From NCBI RefSeq assembly GCF_949628215.1, contig NC_134276.1:126914125-126978124 (forward strand): DNA of 64,000 bases, read 5' to 3'. The stretch is from Phalacrocorax aristotelis (taxonomy: Eukaryota > Chordata > Aves > Suliformes > Phalacrocoracidae). Shown here piece by piece: positions 1-17,000 of this stretch (positions are counted from its first letter, which is position 1; each line of letters opens with the position of its first letter). The notes below the pieces were generated by a model. It searched no databases. It worked only from the letters and a program-made list of their open reading frames with translations, and had not been told where the DNA came from. The translations under genes and the position numbers were made by a program.

Positions 1-118
1 AGTTTGTCAATTGCCTGTTTTAACTTCTAGTAAATGAACTTGCACTTGCCTCTCTTGCTGCCACCCTCCATATCTCAATTTAAGTCTTCAGTGCTAGGCT
101 TTCCAGTTTTTATTTTGA

Positions 119-5095
<4,977 letters not shown>

Positions 5096-5219
5096 TACCT
5101 ACATCAGCTTTCCATTCAAGATGTCAGAAGAAAAGATGTGTGTGTGAGGACTTGTGGGGTAGGAATTGTAACCGTCAACTTTGGACTCTTTACTACTATT
5201 TGGCTTTAAAGCTGCATGG

Positions 5220-5225
5220 AATAAA
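5220..5225 (+). terminator. GRAMD1C: poly(A) signal of GRAMD1C
   Basis: AATAAA lies 125 bases after the GRAMD1C stop codon. A G/T-rich stretch (about 5254-5300) follows and could serve as the downstream element. It would give a short 3' UTR of about 145 bases. Confidence 0.75.
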
Positions 5226-5245
5226 GGTTGCGTTCTACATTCCGA

Positions 5246-6090
5246 TAACCTGGTGATATGTGTCTCCTGCCAGCCCTGTATCCTGTGAGTGAGTGAGGGC
5301 AGTTGTACTGCCTGTTAATGGATCTGCAGATTTCAGAGAAGGGGAGAACACCCTCAGCAGAGAGCTGGGCTTGTCTTTAATGAAATCACAGGTTCTGTTA
5401 TGTCAGTGAAGAGTGTATTGGAGAAAAAGAACAGGTAGTGATTTCACAGCCCCAGGATCCTTATAAGCTTTTTTTTTAGCCACAAGGACCTTGTAAAAAT
5501 ATGTCACCATCTTTTAAGGATGAATATTTTTGAGATTAATTAACTAAACAGGAAAATGCTTGATACATCTTTGCTCTATCTCTTGCATACTGTGAGCTTT
5601 GGCAGACTGCCTTTTGCCATATGTTTCTAGCTCTAACGGAGAAATTTCGGCCCTCAGTATTTTCCCTCCATCATGGGCTGCTCTTCAGTTCTGTAGCATG
5701 GTGTGCCCACTGATGATGAAACACTTTTTTTTTTTTTTCTAAGCAGGCTGGGAGAGAAGGAAGATGAAAATAAAAATTGGCAGCAAGGAAAAGGGCAACA
5801 TCCCTACAGGTTCAGACTGTGGTTGTGGGGTAGTGCTGGCTGGTTGTGCAAGCTTGGTCTGGCTTGCAGTGGTGCAAACAGCTGAGTGCCTCTGTCAGCA
5901 GCCTAGGGTAGGTTTGGGGGTGCATATGTGGGTTCTTGAGACCCTTAATACAGGGTCCTGGGTGAACCCCTCCAGGAGGTAGGTTTAAACATGTGCTGTG
6001 GTTGTTCTGCAGAATGGGAAACTTACCCCGCCGTATGTGGGAAGCTGCTACTCCCCCGGGGAGCAGCAAAGCCGACCACAGCCTGATGTC
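5246..6090. other. intergenic stretch between GRAMD1C and ZDHHC23
   Basis: About 0.85 kb with no convincing exon. It contains a 14-base T run at 5725-5738 and rises sharply in GC from about 6,080 into the ZDHHC23 CpG island. Short open frames at 5703-5982 carry no recognisable domain and no splice support. Confidence 0.6.
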
Positions 6091-6890
6091 GCCCGGCTGT
6101 GGGAGCTGGTGGCGGCGGGACCGCGCTGTGCCCTTCCCACTGCCACCTGTTGCGCTGGTCCTTTAAGCCAGGTGCCGGCGCGTCACGGCCCGCCCCGCCC
6201 CTCCCCGGCAGGCATTGGGCCGTTCTGCCGTCAGGTGGATGGGCCCGGGGCGGGGGGGTCCCTCATTCCCCCCACCCGCACACCTCCGCGCTCGGGCTAC
6301 GCCCGGGCGCGGGTGGCCAATGGCGGCCGGCCTTCGCCGGGGGGGCGGGGCCACCGGGGAGGAGGTGGCGGCGGGCGGGAGGCGGCGGCGGCGCTGCCGG
6401 GGGAGCCGCGTCCCGGGCCCGGCGGCGGCGGCTGAGGGGGGACGCGGGGAGGGGCGGCGATGGAGGAGCCTCTCTGCTGCTGCGAGTACGTGGACCGGAG
6501 GGGCCAGAGGAACCACCTGGCGGCGTGCTGCTGCGACTGCGAGGACCTGGATGAGGGCTGCGAGAGGTAACGGCTCCGCGACCCCAGACCCGCCGGGTCC
6601 CACCCCGCCTCCCCCGGCGCCCCTGGCGAAGGGGTCCGGCTCCAAGGCACACAAACAGGCACCCTCCGCCCTGCCAGCGGTGTCCCCCCGCCTCGTGGGG
6701 AGTCCCGTGTGCAGCCGGTCCCCCACATCCTGAGGGGGCTGCTGCCCTGAGGGAAACTCGACCGGAGGGAGGGAAGGGGGAGGCGGGCGGGGGGCGCCCG
6801 GGACGGGCTGTGGGAGCGGGAGGAGGCAAGGGAAGGGCCGCGGGTGCGCGGCTGCACCTCTGCTAGCCGGTGTCTCTGTTTTCCTTCCCC
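6090..6890 (+). promoter_or_regulatory. ZDHHC23: CpG-island promoter of ZDHHC23
   Basis: This block is very GC-rich with dense CpG, spanning the first coding exon and most of intron 1. It includes a CCAAT box fused to a YY1-like core (CCAATGGCGGC, about 6313-6325) and several GC boxes (GGGGCGG) between about 6,250 and 6,460. No TATA box is apparent. This fits a housekeeping-type promoter with dispersed starts. The exact transcription start cannot be read from sequence. Confidence 0.75.
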
Positions 6891-9619
6891 TGACAGGTGG
6901 CTGACGTGCAAATCCCTGCCCCCGGGGGCTCTGGAAAGAATCGCCGACACCGTGGCGGACCGGGTGCGGGTCCCCTGGTTCGCAGGGGCCGTGAAGATCA
7001 ACATCAGCCTCGTGCCGCCTCTTATTCTGCTGCCCGTCTTCCTCCACATTGCCGCTCTGCACTTCCTGCTGGGGCTGGTCATCTTGACATCCCTGCCCGT
7101 GGTGGTGCTGTGGTATTACTACCTCACCCACAGAAGGAAGGAACGGACCCTCTTCTTCTTGAGCCTGGGGCTCTTCTCCTTGGGCTACATGTACTATGTG
7201 TTTCTCCAGGAGGTGGTTCCCCGAGGCCATGTCAGGTATTCCCAAGTGGTTACTCTCACGTGCGGGTTAGTTCTTATGCTTGTGGCCCTGTCTCGAGCCA
7301 AGAAAGACCCTGGCTACCTTCCTATCCCAGCAAGCAACAAGAAGTTATCACAGCAGGGTTTGCCCAACAACAGTGTTAGAGGGAGCTCCAACGGGCTCCA
7401 TGGCGTCACCACACTGGGAGCCGCCAGCGGCCGTGCTGCGAATGGGGAGGCTAAAGGCTATTTCAGGATGTCAGCTGAGGAGCCAGAAGGTGTGAAAAAG
7501 GACTGGTGTGCTAAATGCCAGCTGGTCAGACCAGCCCGAGCAGGGCATTGCCGGCTTTGTGGCAGGTGTGTAAGGAGGCTGGACCACCACTGTGTCTGGT
7601 AGGTTTTGCACTGCTGAGGCTACATGTGTGTTCTCCCTCTCTCTTTCTCCTCTTCTTCCTCCTGCCCTCTTTGGAAGTTAGTGTCTTTTTTTACAGTCCC
7701 TGTCAAATGAGGTTGCTTTTGTTACGTGCAAGACCTGGTGACATTCTTCAAAACAGTAAATTTGTATTTACCATTTCAAAGAACAATTTAAACAACCTGG
7801 TTTTTGTAAGTGGGTTGACCTGATAGCCGTTAACTTCTACAGCATACTTCTGCATTGCTTTTGGTTCTCTACTGTTTTTTGTCTGGGGATGGGTTTTGGT
7901 TGTGTGGGGTTTTCTGTTGTTGATGGCTGGTTTGGGGAGGGTGGGTTTGTTTGTTTTAAAACTTGGTCTATGGAGCACTAGCAACTCTGCAGTTGACTTG
8001 CATTAGTGCTCTCCTGGGGCAAGGGAAGCCAAAGCTGCATGTGTGCATGCAGTACTGGAAGCAAGGAGCAGTAGGGTATAGATGTGTCTCAGTGAAGGAT
8101 ACCATACTTGTTCTAAGTTTGAGGCAAACAGTCTACTACTGTTACCCTACTGGTCTGTTGACTTGTGCCTATAACCTTTCTATAAAAACCTATAAAGCTG
8201 CTTTGAATGTGTTTCAAAGGTCTTAGCCTGTATTTTATAGAAGCACCTTGGAAATCAGGCTCTGACAGCTGGGGGAGGGAGGAGGAAAGAGAAGCCAGTT
8301 TCTTTTCTTCTTAAGCAATGTCTTCTTTCCTTTTGGAGGATTAACAGCTGTGTAGGAGAGCAGAACCACCAAGCATTCATCCTTGCACTCTCCTCCTTCA
8401 TGCTCACCTCTGTGTATGGGATTACGTTGACCCTGCACACCGTCTGTAGGGGCCGAACTCCATTTGTGGCATTGTTCTACTGCCCTGGGGCCTATTCTGA
8501 CTACAGGTGAGATGTCTGTCTGGGAGAGAGCTGGGGTGGGAATGGGCTTGGTTGGGCTGGCAGCTTAGATCCTGTTCCTGGTTCTGTGCTCTAGGCCAGC
8601 GCTGTTGGCTGTCAAACCTGACCAAAAAGTGCTCCCTAAAAAGCCCTGGAAAGCAGGGATGCGTTGCTGCTTTTGCCAAAGTGGGGAGCCTGAGACTCGG
8701 AGCTCACCATTCATTGGGAAAAAGTTGTTGGAGGAGCTGGGTTTTGAAGTCTTTATTTATTGTGTCCCATATAGATACACTCTAACATATGTTTGCCCCC
8801 AGATGCAGGAAACCAGTCTGATGGTCTGGAATCTGTGTGCGCGCTCTCTCTCATCCCTCATTGTTTTTCTAGGGACTGACCCTCAAGGTTACCCACTTAG
8901 AGCAGACAGCATTAATATACCTTGTCTGGTGGGGAGGGTGGTGAGAAGTGTTGGACACAAGTTCAGAGACTGGCGCTACCACTGATGGGCAGAGTACACT
9001 AACACAACTGACTCTACCTTCTTCTGTGCTCCATTTCATGATCTTTCAGGTGTGAGCATCATTGTGTCCTTAAATGAGGACCAAATACCAACAGTAAGAG
9101 TACAGAGCTAGGTAGTGCAACAGCAATGTACAAGAGTAGCTGTGGTAGCGCTGAAAGCTTTCATTAAGTAAGCCCTGAAGCTTTAATTTTGAGAAAGCCT
9201 TTAAGGATTATCTGATGAAAGCAGCAAAGTGAGATCACTGTGACAGATGTAGACAGGGATTTGAAAGGATAGTGATTACCAGGGAAAGTCACTCTAAAGC
9301 AGCTGCTCCAAAACTAAATGGCTTCCTTCCCATCTTTTTCCCTGCTGGCAGCTCTGCTCTGTCGTTCACCTGTGTGTGGTACTGTGCCATTGTAACAGCT
9401 GGCATGGGATACATCCTCCTTATCCAGCTGTTGAACATCAGCTACAACGTGACCGAGAGGGAAGCTCGGCTGGCTCTGCGGGACAACACTGGGCGCAGGC
9501 TCCTGGGTGGGTTAGTAATAGACACCGGCCAGTATAACAGGGGTTTCCTATGCAACTGGGGCCATTTCTTGAGCCTGGGGTCTTCTCCTCCACAGCGTTC
9601 TGCTGAAGACATCGTGTGA
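6460..9619 (+). CDS. ZDHHC23: ZDHHC23 palmitoyl-acyltransferase, complete CDS in four exons
   Basis: DHHC-family S-acyltransferase, a membrane enzyme that attaches palmitate to cysteines. Mammalian ZDHHC23 (NIDD) is reported to bind neuronal NOS and to acylate BK channels. Exons are 6460-6566, 6897-7598, 8339-8506 and 9352-9619, phases close, and the product is 414 aa (human about 409). The N-terminus is cysteine-rich ([13 protein letters not shown], then [12 protein letters not shown]). Two membrane segments follow near residues 72-118 and two more before the cysteine-rich domain. That domain (about 238-284) has [12 protein letters not shown] and the catalytic DHHC at 265-268. Two membrane segments come after it, then NVTERE. 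The protein ends in EDIV, the PDZ ligand expected for NOS1 binding. The start is chosen because an in-frame TGA lies at 6433-6435 with no ATG between. Human has about 18 more N-terminal residues. Confidence 0.97.
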
Positions 9620-12600
9620 TGCCCCTCTTTCTGGAGATGATGTTGACTGACTTTCTTTAGCAGGGGAATGGCCCCTTCCGCTAGGACTCCCTCCTTCCAC
9701 ACCCTTCCGTTGTGGTCGGTGTACGGGCTGCCTATCCTGTCACTGACAACATCAGAGGCTTTCCCAGGCAGAATGGTTCTTTGTGTGCTGTCAGCCAGCA
9801 ATAGGATGCAGAAAGCAGTAAGCCATATGCAAAAAGCTGGAGAGAAGGAGCCTGCTGCCTTTTTCCACTGTGGGAAACTCTGTGCAGCTCAGCTCAGCAG
9901 GAAGAAGAGCACGAGATTTTGGGAACTTGAGTTTCTGTTAGGTGTGAACCCTGGCATCAAGAGGAAACCACTGCTGGACTTCAGAGTGTGCACTGGTTCA
10001 TTCAAAGGTTAAGGAATCCCTGGCTCATACCTACGTGTGACATTTCAGAGATGTCAGGAGGGTGAACTTTTAGTACGGATAACAGATGGACCGCTGCAGA
10101 AGCCAGGCTCTTTGGCTGAAGGAGACTGTCTAGGCCGTCACTGAGCAGCTTGCTCCTCTCTGGTGCATTTATCCCCCTACCCCCCCCCCGATCTTCTATT
10201 CCATCCAGCTGTATACATGCTTGTATTAAGTGCCTCTGTGAACAACATTCCTGTAGGGCTTTTTAAGATCCCTTCACCTCTTGGCCCCTAAAGTTGTTAT
10301 TCCATCCCCGTCTGTCTGGGTGAGAAGACACTGTCATCTTCAATGTTGTTCTTTCTGCAAGCTGGGTCTATGCTGGTTTGAAGGTTTGGCTTATCTCCCT
10401 CAACATGTTTCTGCTCTCATGACAGATTGTGACACTGAGGCAGCAGGTAAACATACCAAGTAAGGAGGAGATGTTTTGAAGCAATGTGTAACAGCGAACT
10501 CTGAGGGGGAAACAAGAATTGTCTCCAGTGCTACTGTAGCTTTATGGAGCTACCTCTCTCCCTCCCTCAATGGGAGAAGGGAGTCTGTGGGAGAGTAGAT
10601 AATTCTGCTAACAGCATTTTTGGTAGGTAGCATCTTTGTTGGTTGTGTTGCTAATAACTCGGTGATCTGGTTTCCTCTCAACCCAGTCACTGTGGAGCTG
10701 CATGACTGTAGATCTGTTTTCTCAAGCCAGGAAGCCAAGGAACAGTTCGGTCTCTGTGTACGTAGGGAGAGGATGTGTTGGAACTGACTGTTTTTTGGGG
10801 TAGATGACCTGCACTGGCAGGTGAATGAATGCGTTAGAGGTGCTCTGCAAGAAGGCAGCTTGTTCCTCATCAGCCTGCAACTGTATCATTGCCTCGCCTT
10901 GAGCTTCAGCTGAAATCACAAGGTTTTGGTGGCGATGGTTTCTGCGGTTTGCGGGTGGGTTTTTTTTTGTTGCTTTTTGTTTTAAACCCTATGTGCATGT
11001 GGTGCAAGAGTTATGGGTTCGGCCTAAGATGCAGAAGCAGAGGGAAGAGCCTTGTCCTAGCTATTGATGCGTGTGCAGCATGCATAGGTCATGCCTACCC
11101 CTGACTCCACCTGTGTGGCAGGCAGCTAGGGGATGTTGCCTGAGTGATGCAGATTCACTGTGTGCTGCTGTGCATTATCTCTGAAGAATGGACGGATGGT
11201 GTGTGGTGCCAAAAGGTAGCAGGGTTGGGGTTGTCCTTTGAGATCCCTGCCGTATTTGGTGTGTGTGCTCCTGATTACATGTCCCAGTTTAAGGTGAAGA
11301 CCATGCACTGTTTGGTTTCCTCAAGTGGCACTTTCTAAAACCAGCAGATAACTGAGGAGCAGTTGCACTTGCAACGTGGGTGTGCAAAAAGTTACTGACT
11401 TACTGAGTGTCCCTTATTTCCTCTTACCCCTTTTCATCCAGTGAGCAATCCTTTATAAGGAGGTAAAGGGGACACCTCTCCTGCTTTCTGTCAGTAACTG
11501 AAGATACTGAGAGGTTTCTGACCACTTTCCTGGCCCTAATAGGAAGTAAAAGGCACCCAGCTGGACTGTGCTAGCTGTTCCTCTATGACCTTCTGACTGT
11601 TTGGAGCTCGAAGCCTGACCCTAGGAGTTTAAATTCACACAAAGACCTCACCTCCACATGAGTTGCCTGTAAACGTTTCCATGGCACACGTGCATTTTGT
11701 GGTGCCTGCTGAGATGAACTGGAACTTGGCAACTCTGGAGACAAGGGTGCTGTGGGCTAGCAGGTTTGTGATCTCCTCAGGTCTCATCCTGCTGGCGCTT
11801 GGGGAGATTAAGGCAGAATGACCTCCTGGGCTTAAACAAACCCCTGCAGCAGAGGTAGCCAACCTCTCTGTCCCCGAGTTACATGTGCAGAAATCAATCA
11901 TGCACTCATGAGCTGAACGAGCTCTGGCGTCGTTTACAGGTTTGAGATAAGCGGTTTATCGGAGTCCTGATACACTTGGTTGGGAGAAACCAGAGCAGAT
12001 CACAGATCATTTCCCTGGTAGCACCTGACCCTGTTGTGCTCACTTTCTCCCACAGACAGAGACTGGTAGCTACTTTGCAGCCTGTCTGTCAGTGTAGCCT
12101 TGTCCCATGTCTCGTAGTGAGCTCTGGTGTGGGAGATTTCATCTGAACCATTTACACGGAGACCCAGATCCTCTCAGTGGTGTTCTCCCAGGCAGCGTGG
12201 ACTTTGGAGTACAGATTAGGAACAAAGGGCTGTGGACTAATGTAATCATTCTGTACCTTGGTCGAGCCCACTCCAATATAGTAAAGTGCTAAAGTAAATT
12301 TTATTTTTGCACACACTACAGAGGGAACTGGAGCCACTGAGGACACTAAAAGGGTTGCAAGGCTGTGGGTTTTTTTTAGAAGAATGCAGTGCTGATTCCC
12401 CAGTGAACAGGAAGTTCAGTGGCTGTAATGTGCGTAGCAGTGGTGACTTTTTCTTTAAGGGCATGGCTTTTCTTTACCATCCTGACCTCTTCCTGAGAGG
12501 ATTTACCTTGTGAATGCCTTGGGAGATGGGAAGCATAAAGTAACAGGATATCTAAAAGGTATCTAAACGAGTGGAAGAGTTGCAAGCTTCAGATGCATAC

Positions 12601-14090
12601 TTTGGAGCTCTCCTTTTAATAGCCCTGACAATCAACAAGAAGCCCTTGAGGAGTAATGTTCCCTTTTGCACTTTGCAAGGGCAGACTGTTGTGATCTCTT
12701 GTGCGCTAAAGGACAGTTTCTTTTCTGAGAATTTTCTTGCTGTTTTTTTGCTGAGCTTATCGGCCGTGCTGGTAGAAGATGTTAAAATCTAGACATAGTC
12801 CTTAGGCTCACTCTGTTTAGTAGCTGCCTAGATCTATGCTCCCTGGGTGTTGGGGCAGTGGGAGCAGGCTGCATTTGACAGGTGACTTGTGGGTCGTGTG
12901 TGCATGGCTTTGAGGCAAGGAGCAGTGTCCCACCTGTAAAACCGCATGCACGTACCTGGCACTGCAGAAAACAGTACCCTGCTGGCCCTTGAAAAGTTTT
13001 CCCTGTGTAAGAAGAGATAACCCAGAGCTGGTCAGAAGCAGGGAAGGATTTTGGTAATAGCTAGCCTTGATGTTTCTCTGCCCAGACTTGAAAATTAGTT
13101 TATGCTGCTTTAACCGTGACCTTTTAGGAGGCATTTGTTGTTTCACAAATAGTGTGGACTTCTGCAGACCAAGGTGACTCTTCAGGGGCCAGGGTTCTGC
13201 TGTTGTAGTGTTAAACCCTCCATGACCAAATGCCAGCACCCTACTGTTTGGCGACTGTGCTGTTAGATACACCCTGTAAATGGTGGCTTGGCACTCTTTA
13301 ACTCTTCTTGCATCGTGCTTTTTTGTAGGCAAGTCACAGGTCCCCACATCAACTGTTTCTCCATTTAACTTGTCCTCAAATGACAAAAGTCACTGGTGAG
13401 CCTGAGTTGGAGCTGCTTGTGACTCCTAATCGCGTTTCAGCCTTCATGCTATGATGGTGCTTTCTTTTCTTCAAAGTAGGTTGCTTTCAAGTGTCTTAAT
13501 GAAACCATTTGCTGTAAAATTTCTTCTGAAGATAAAATGGATACTGCCTCACTGCCTAATGTCTTAGTAATGCTTGGTTTTTTCCTCCTATATGAATGTA
13601 TATTGCCTCATTAGGGCAGGAAGCGTGTGTGATTATGGATGTGTTTTCCTGTATTGCTTTCAGTGAAGAACTCTACAGTTTCCTAGGATTTCCTGCCGCT
13701 ATTGGGATGTTTGTACAGTGAAAAAATCTTTCTGCAGACAGGTGAGGCGCTTTCTGAAATGCGGGAATTCAGCCTCCCAAGATCCTTCTTTATGGAAGTC
13801 CTCTAATGATTATGTGAAGAACGACAGGCTCTAGAAAAACTGTCCACCTTGGAGAGTGGGGTGTTTGGAGTTTTTGGGGTGTTTTGTTTTTTGTTTTGGT
13901 TTTGGGTCATGTCCCCTCTTCTTCCCCCCCTTGCCCCCACCCCCGAACTTTAGGAAGAAACTTTGTGAAACACATTTGTGAGCTTTTTTGGAAGGACTGG
14001 TGTGTGTGTGTTTGTGTCCGTTCTGCATTGTATTCAGTGTTTCCAAATGGATGCAATTATGACTCAAAATAAATTATTAGAAATTATCTG
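9620..14090 (+). other. ZDHHC23: probable long 3' UTR of ZDHHC23
   Basis: I saw no canonical AATAAA between the stop codon and 14,069, so the simplest reading is a 4.4 kb 3' UTR. The stretch contains a C run near 10,182, T/G-rich simple sequence around 13,875-13,905 and no repeat I recognise. Open frames inside it (for example 189 codons on the opposite strand at 12,817-13,386) have no family signature. A shorter transcript using a variant signal cannot be excluded. Confidence 0.55.
14069..14074 (+). terminator. ZDHHC23: poly(A) signal, probable end of ZDHHC23 transcript
   Basis: AATAAA, followed about 20 bases later by a G/T-rich stretch (CTGTGGAGTGGCCTGTTG) typical of a cleavage downstream element. 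It is the first canonical hexamer on the + strand after the ZDHHC23 stop that I could find. Confidence 0.55.
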
Positions 14091-14094
14091 TGGA

Positions 14095-17000
14095 GTGGCC
14101 TGTTGATTTATGCCAACACACTCAGCCTGGTCTAATGACCAAAAGCTGCTGTCATCTCTTGGCTGTTTAGCTGTGAGCTGGACTTGGGAATAAGGGACCA
14201 ACAGGTTGTGGAGAAGCTAGGAAACAGGTAAACAAGTGTTCTTCCAGTTCTGTGAAAGTTGACCTTTGGGTTTGTTGGTGTTGGGGTGAAACAGACTTGC
14301 TTTGCAGTTCTCACTGCCCTGGAAACTAAGGATATTCCCCCAAGGTGGGGATTTGAACTGGGATCTTGCATCCCAAGAACAGTCCATTGTCAGATACTGA
14401 GTGTGTGTATCTGGTCAAGTTCCCAGCCTTTTTACCCAGTGTCTTGCTTTCCTTCCTATGCCTACCCACACAATACATCCAGAACGCCAAAAAGGAGCAA
14501 TCTTTTCCTTTTAAACCCTCTTCTAAGCCATGTTTGGAAATGACGTGGATATTATTTGTACAGATAGTGGGAAGACATGTAGCCTTTGATCCTGTTGGTG
14601 TCTTGGGACATCTGCTGAAAGGCAAGATGAGTAGAATCACAGGTGCCTTTGATTGTTCCTAGAGCTCTGCTTTGATTTGCCTGAGTGGCACTTCTGTCTG
14701 CTGTTCAGCTATTTCTCTTTGAAGATTACCTTGCACTTCCTGACAATAAGGACCTTGCTCTAGCAGTGAACCAGGTTTGTAGTTAGGTGAGAGTGGTATG
14801 TGCAGGAGGGTGTCGGGCTTCTGACACCCCGGTAGCCACCAGTTTCATTAACTCTAGTGCCAATAACAGGACACATGAGACTGCCATCTCTCCCTAGCTT
14901 TTATTGTTTTCCCCCTTTGTGGCTTGCCATGTTGTCCCCACACAGCAGGATCATGTCTGGAGTGGCAGCTCATGTAAGGCCAAGGTGTGCTACTGTGGCT
15001 GGTGTCCATAACACATAACAGGTCTGCAAAGATGTGAGCTGTGGATCAAACTGCGGTAGTTCGTAGACCATTCCCAGGCTAACTACGGTCCCCAGCTACA
15101 ACCTTGTTTGCCTGGGGGGAGCAGAGGAAATTGTTCAATACTTCAGGCATTGTGTCAAATCCAGTTTGAGCTGGGCCTAGGAGACTCTGAAGAGGCAGAT
15201 TTGCTAAGAAGAAGGTGTTTCTGTAGTCAAGGTTTTTGGGGAAGTGTGTAAGAACTCTGGAGGGCAAGTGTCAGCTGGGAATGGGGTTGGGGAGATGGGG
15301 ATTTTGTGATCATTTCGGGGTTCTGCGTTTGCTGTTGTACCCAAATGAAAATACCCCCTCCCAGTGCAGGAGAAAGAAAGTCTGGCTCTGCAGCCACCGC
15401 CCTCCCTTGCTAACAAGAGCAAGGAGCTGACAGGCAGGAGTGTGCCTGAGCTGTGAGAGTGTGGGCTGATGACCAGCATTAAGGCACTGACATCTGTATT
15501 TAACCAAGCACTGGAGCAGGAGGGATGCCCTGGCACAGTTGCAGGCTGAAGCTGTTTCCTCGGTCTTGACAAGTTCTCGTGTGTGTCACCCTCCTGCTGG
15601 GAACTGTTTGCTGGAGCTTTAATTTGCAAAACGCTAACATCACGCCAGGGATTTTAGGGGTGTCCTGTGCAGTCTCTCAACAGCATCATCAGACACAGCC
15701 TTGCTTCTGTCAAGGAAGTATGAGTTGTTTCAGCCAGGTGTGGATTGAATGGGGAAGTGGAGGAGCCCCTCCAACTTGCCTTTGATTCTGACCAGGTTCA
15801 GTATGAATGTGCTTGATCCCTGAACATCATCCCTTTCCCTTAGCTGGATCCAGCTGAGGCTTCAGCTGTGTGCTAGCATGGAATTAGTAGTGGGCAAGGG
15901 CAAAGGGGTGTCAGAGTACAGCTCCTCCTGGATCATCTTCTTGGCTTCTTACTGTCCAGCAGAAGAGCATCTTAATAGGAGAACCTTTGTCAAAGCTGCT
16001 GAGATTAGAAGAAAACACTAGAAGGTAAGAGTATCGGAGACAAAGGCCAGCTTTCAAGAGTGTTGACTACTTCAAGTTTTGGGGGGGAAGTTGTGCTCCA
16101 CCTAAACAGCATTATTTTCATGGATGGTGAGTGGGCACTGTGGACCTCACAAAATGTGCAAGTGTGGCATTGCTGTGAGAAGAATCTGCAGTTCAGTAAA
16201 CCGGATGCACCTGAGTAGCCAGTGGTTTGGGGGACCCTTTTAGTGTGTGTGAGATGTAGATTCAGCCCCTGCTCAGCGTGTTGCTAGGGTCAAGACCAGG
16301 CTGCGTATGGGCTCATTCACTCTACTGCTCCATACTCATGCTATTCCCCCTTAACAGCTGTGGCGTGTCCCATCTCCAGGGGCCTGTAATGGTATCTTCC
16401 CTCTAGCTGAAAAAGCCCTTGTGTCCTCGCCCTTCATTCTCTGGCTCACTATCCTCCTTATGCTGTGAATCCTGATGGAGAGTGGGCCAGAGACTTTCCC
16501 TGCTGCATTCGTTGCCAAGCCCAGGAAGGAGGAAGTCAGTGTAGGGAAAGGCCACCAGTAACTTGGGAGTGTAAGGGCTGGTTCAGTGTTCCAGGAGCTT
16601 GTTAGGCACTACATGGGAGAGGGTGGACTAAGAGAAAGCACATTGCTGCTGTTGTGCTGCCACAGCTTGCTGCTGTTAGCACCAAGCATGGCTGCTGGCT
16701 GCACTGGGGCATTAGTTTGGTAGCTCAGCCCTCAGCTCTGCTCCTCCCTGCCTCTTTGGCTCAGTCCTCTGCAAAAGATGCTACCCTTCTGCAGTGCCTG
16801 TTCTTCCCCGCATGATGAGTTATTCAGCCCTCTCTCAGCTTGTTGCTTCCTCTCACAATCTGCCTTTAATGCAGCCAGATGGTCTGTACTCGCCCACACT
16901 CCTTGCAGGCACCTTCAGCTCCCTGTGCTTGGATAATGCGCTCATCTCACCTGCTGGTGGTCAGGTCTGTAATCAGCTGTTGGGAGATGGCAAATGTTCG

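Noticed and set aside
6163-7245. 360-codon and 261-codon open frames on the - strand over the ZDHHC23 promoter and exons
   Set aside because: They arise from extreme GC content and from mirroring the conserved ZDHHC23 exon. The + strand product is the clear family match.
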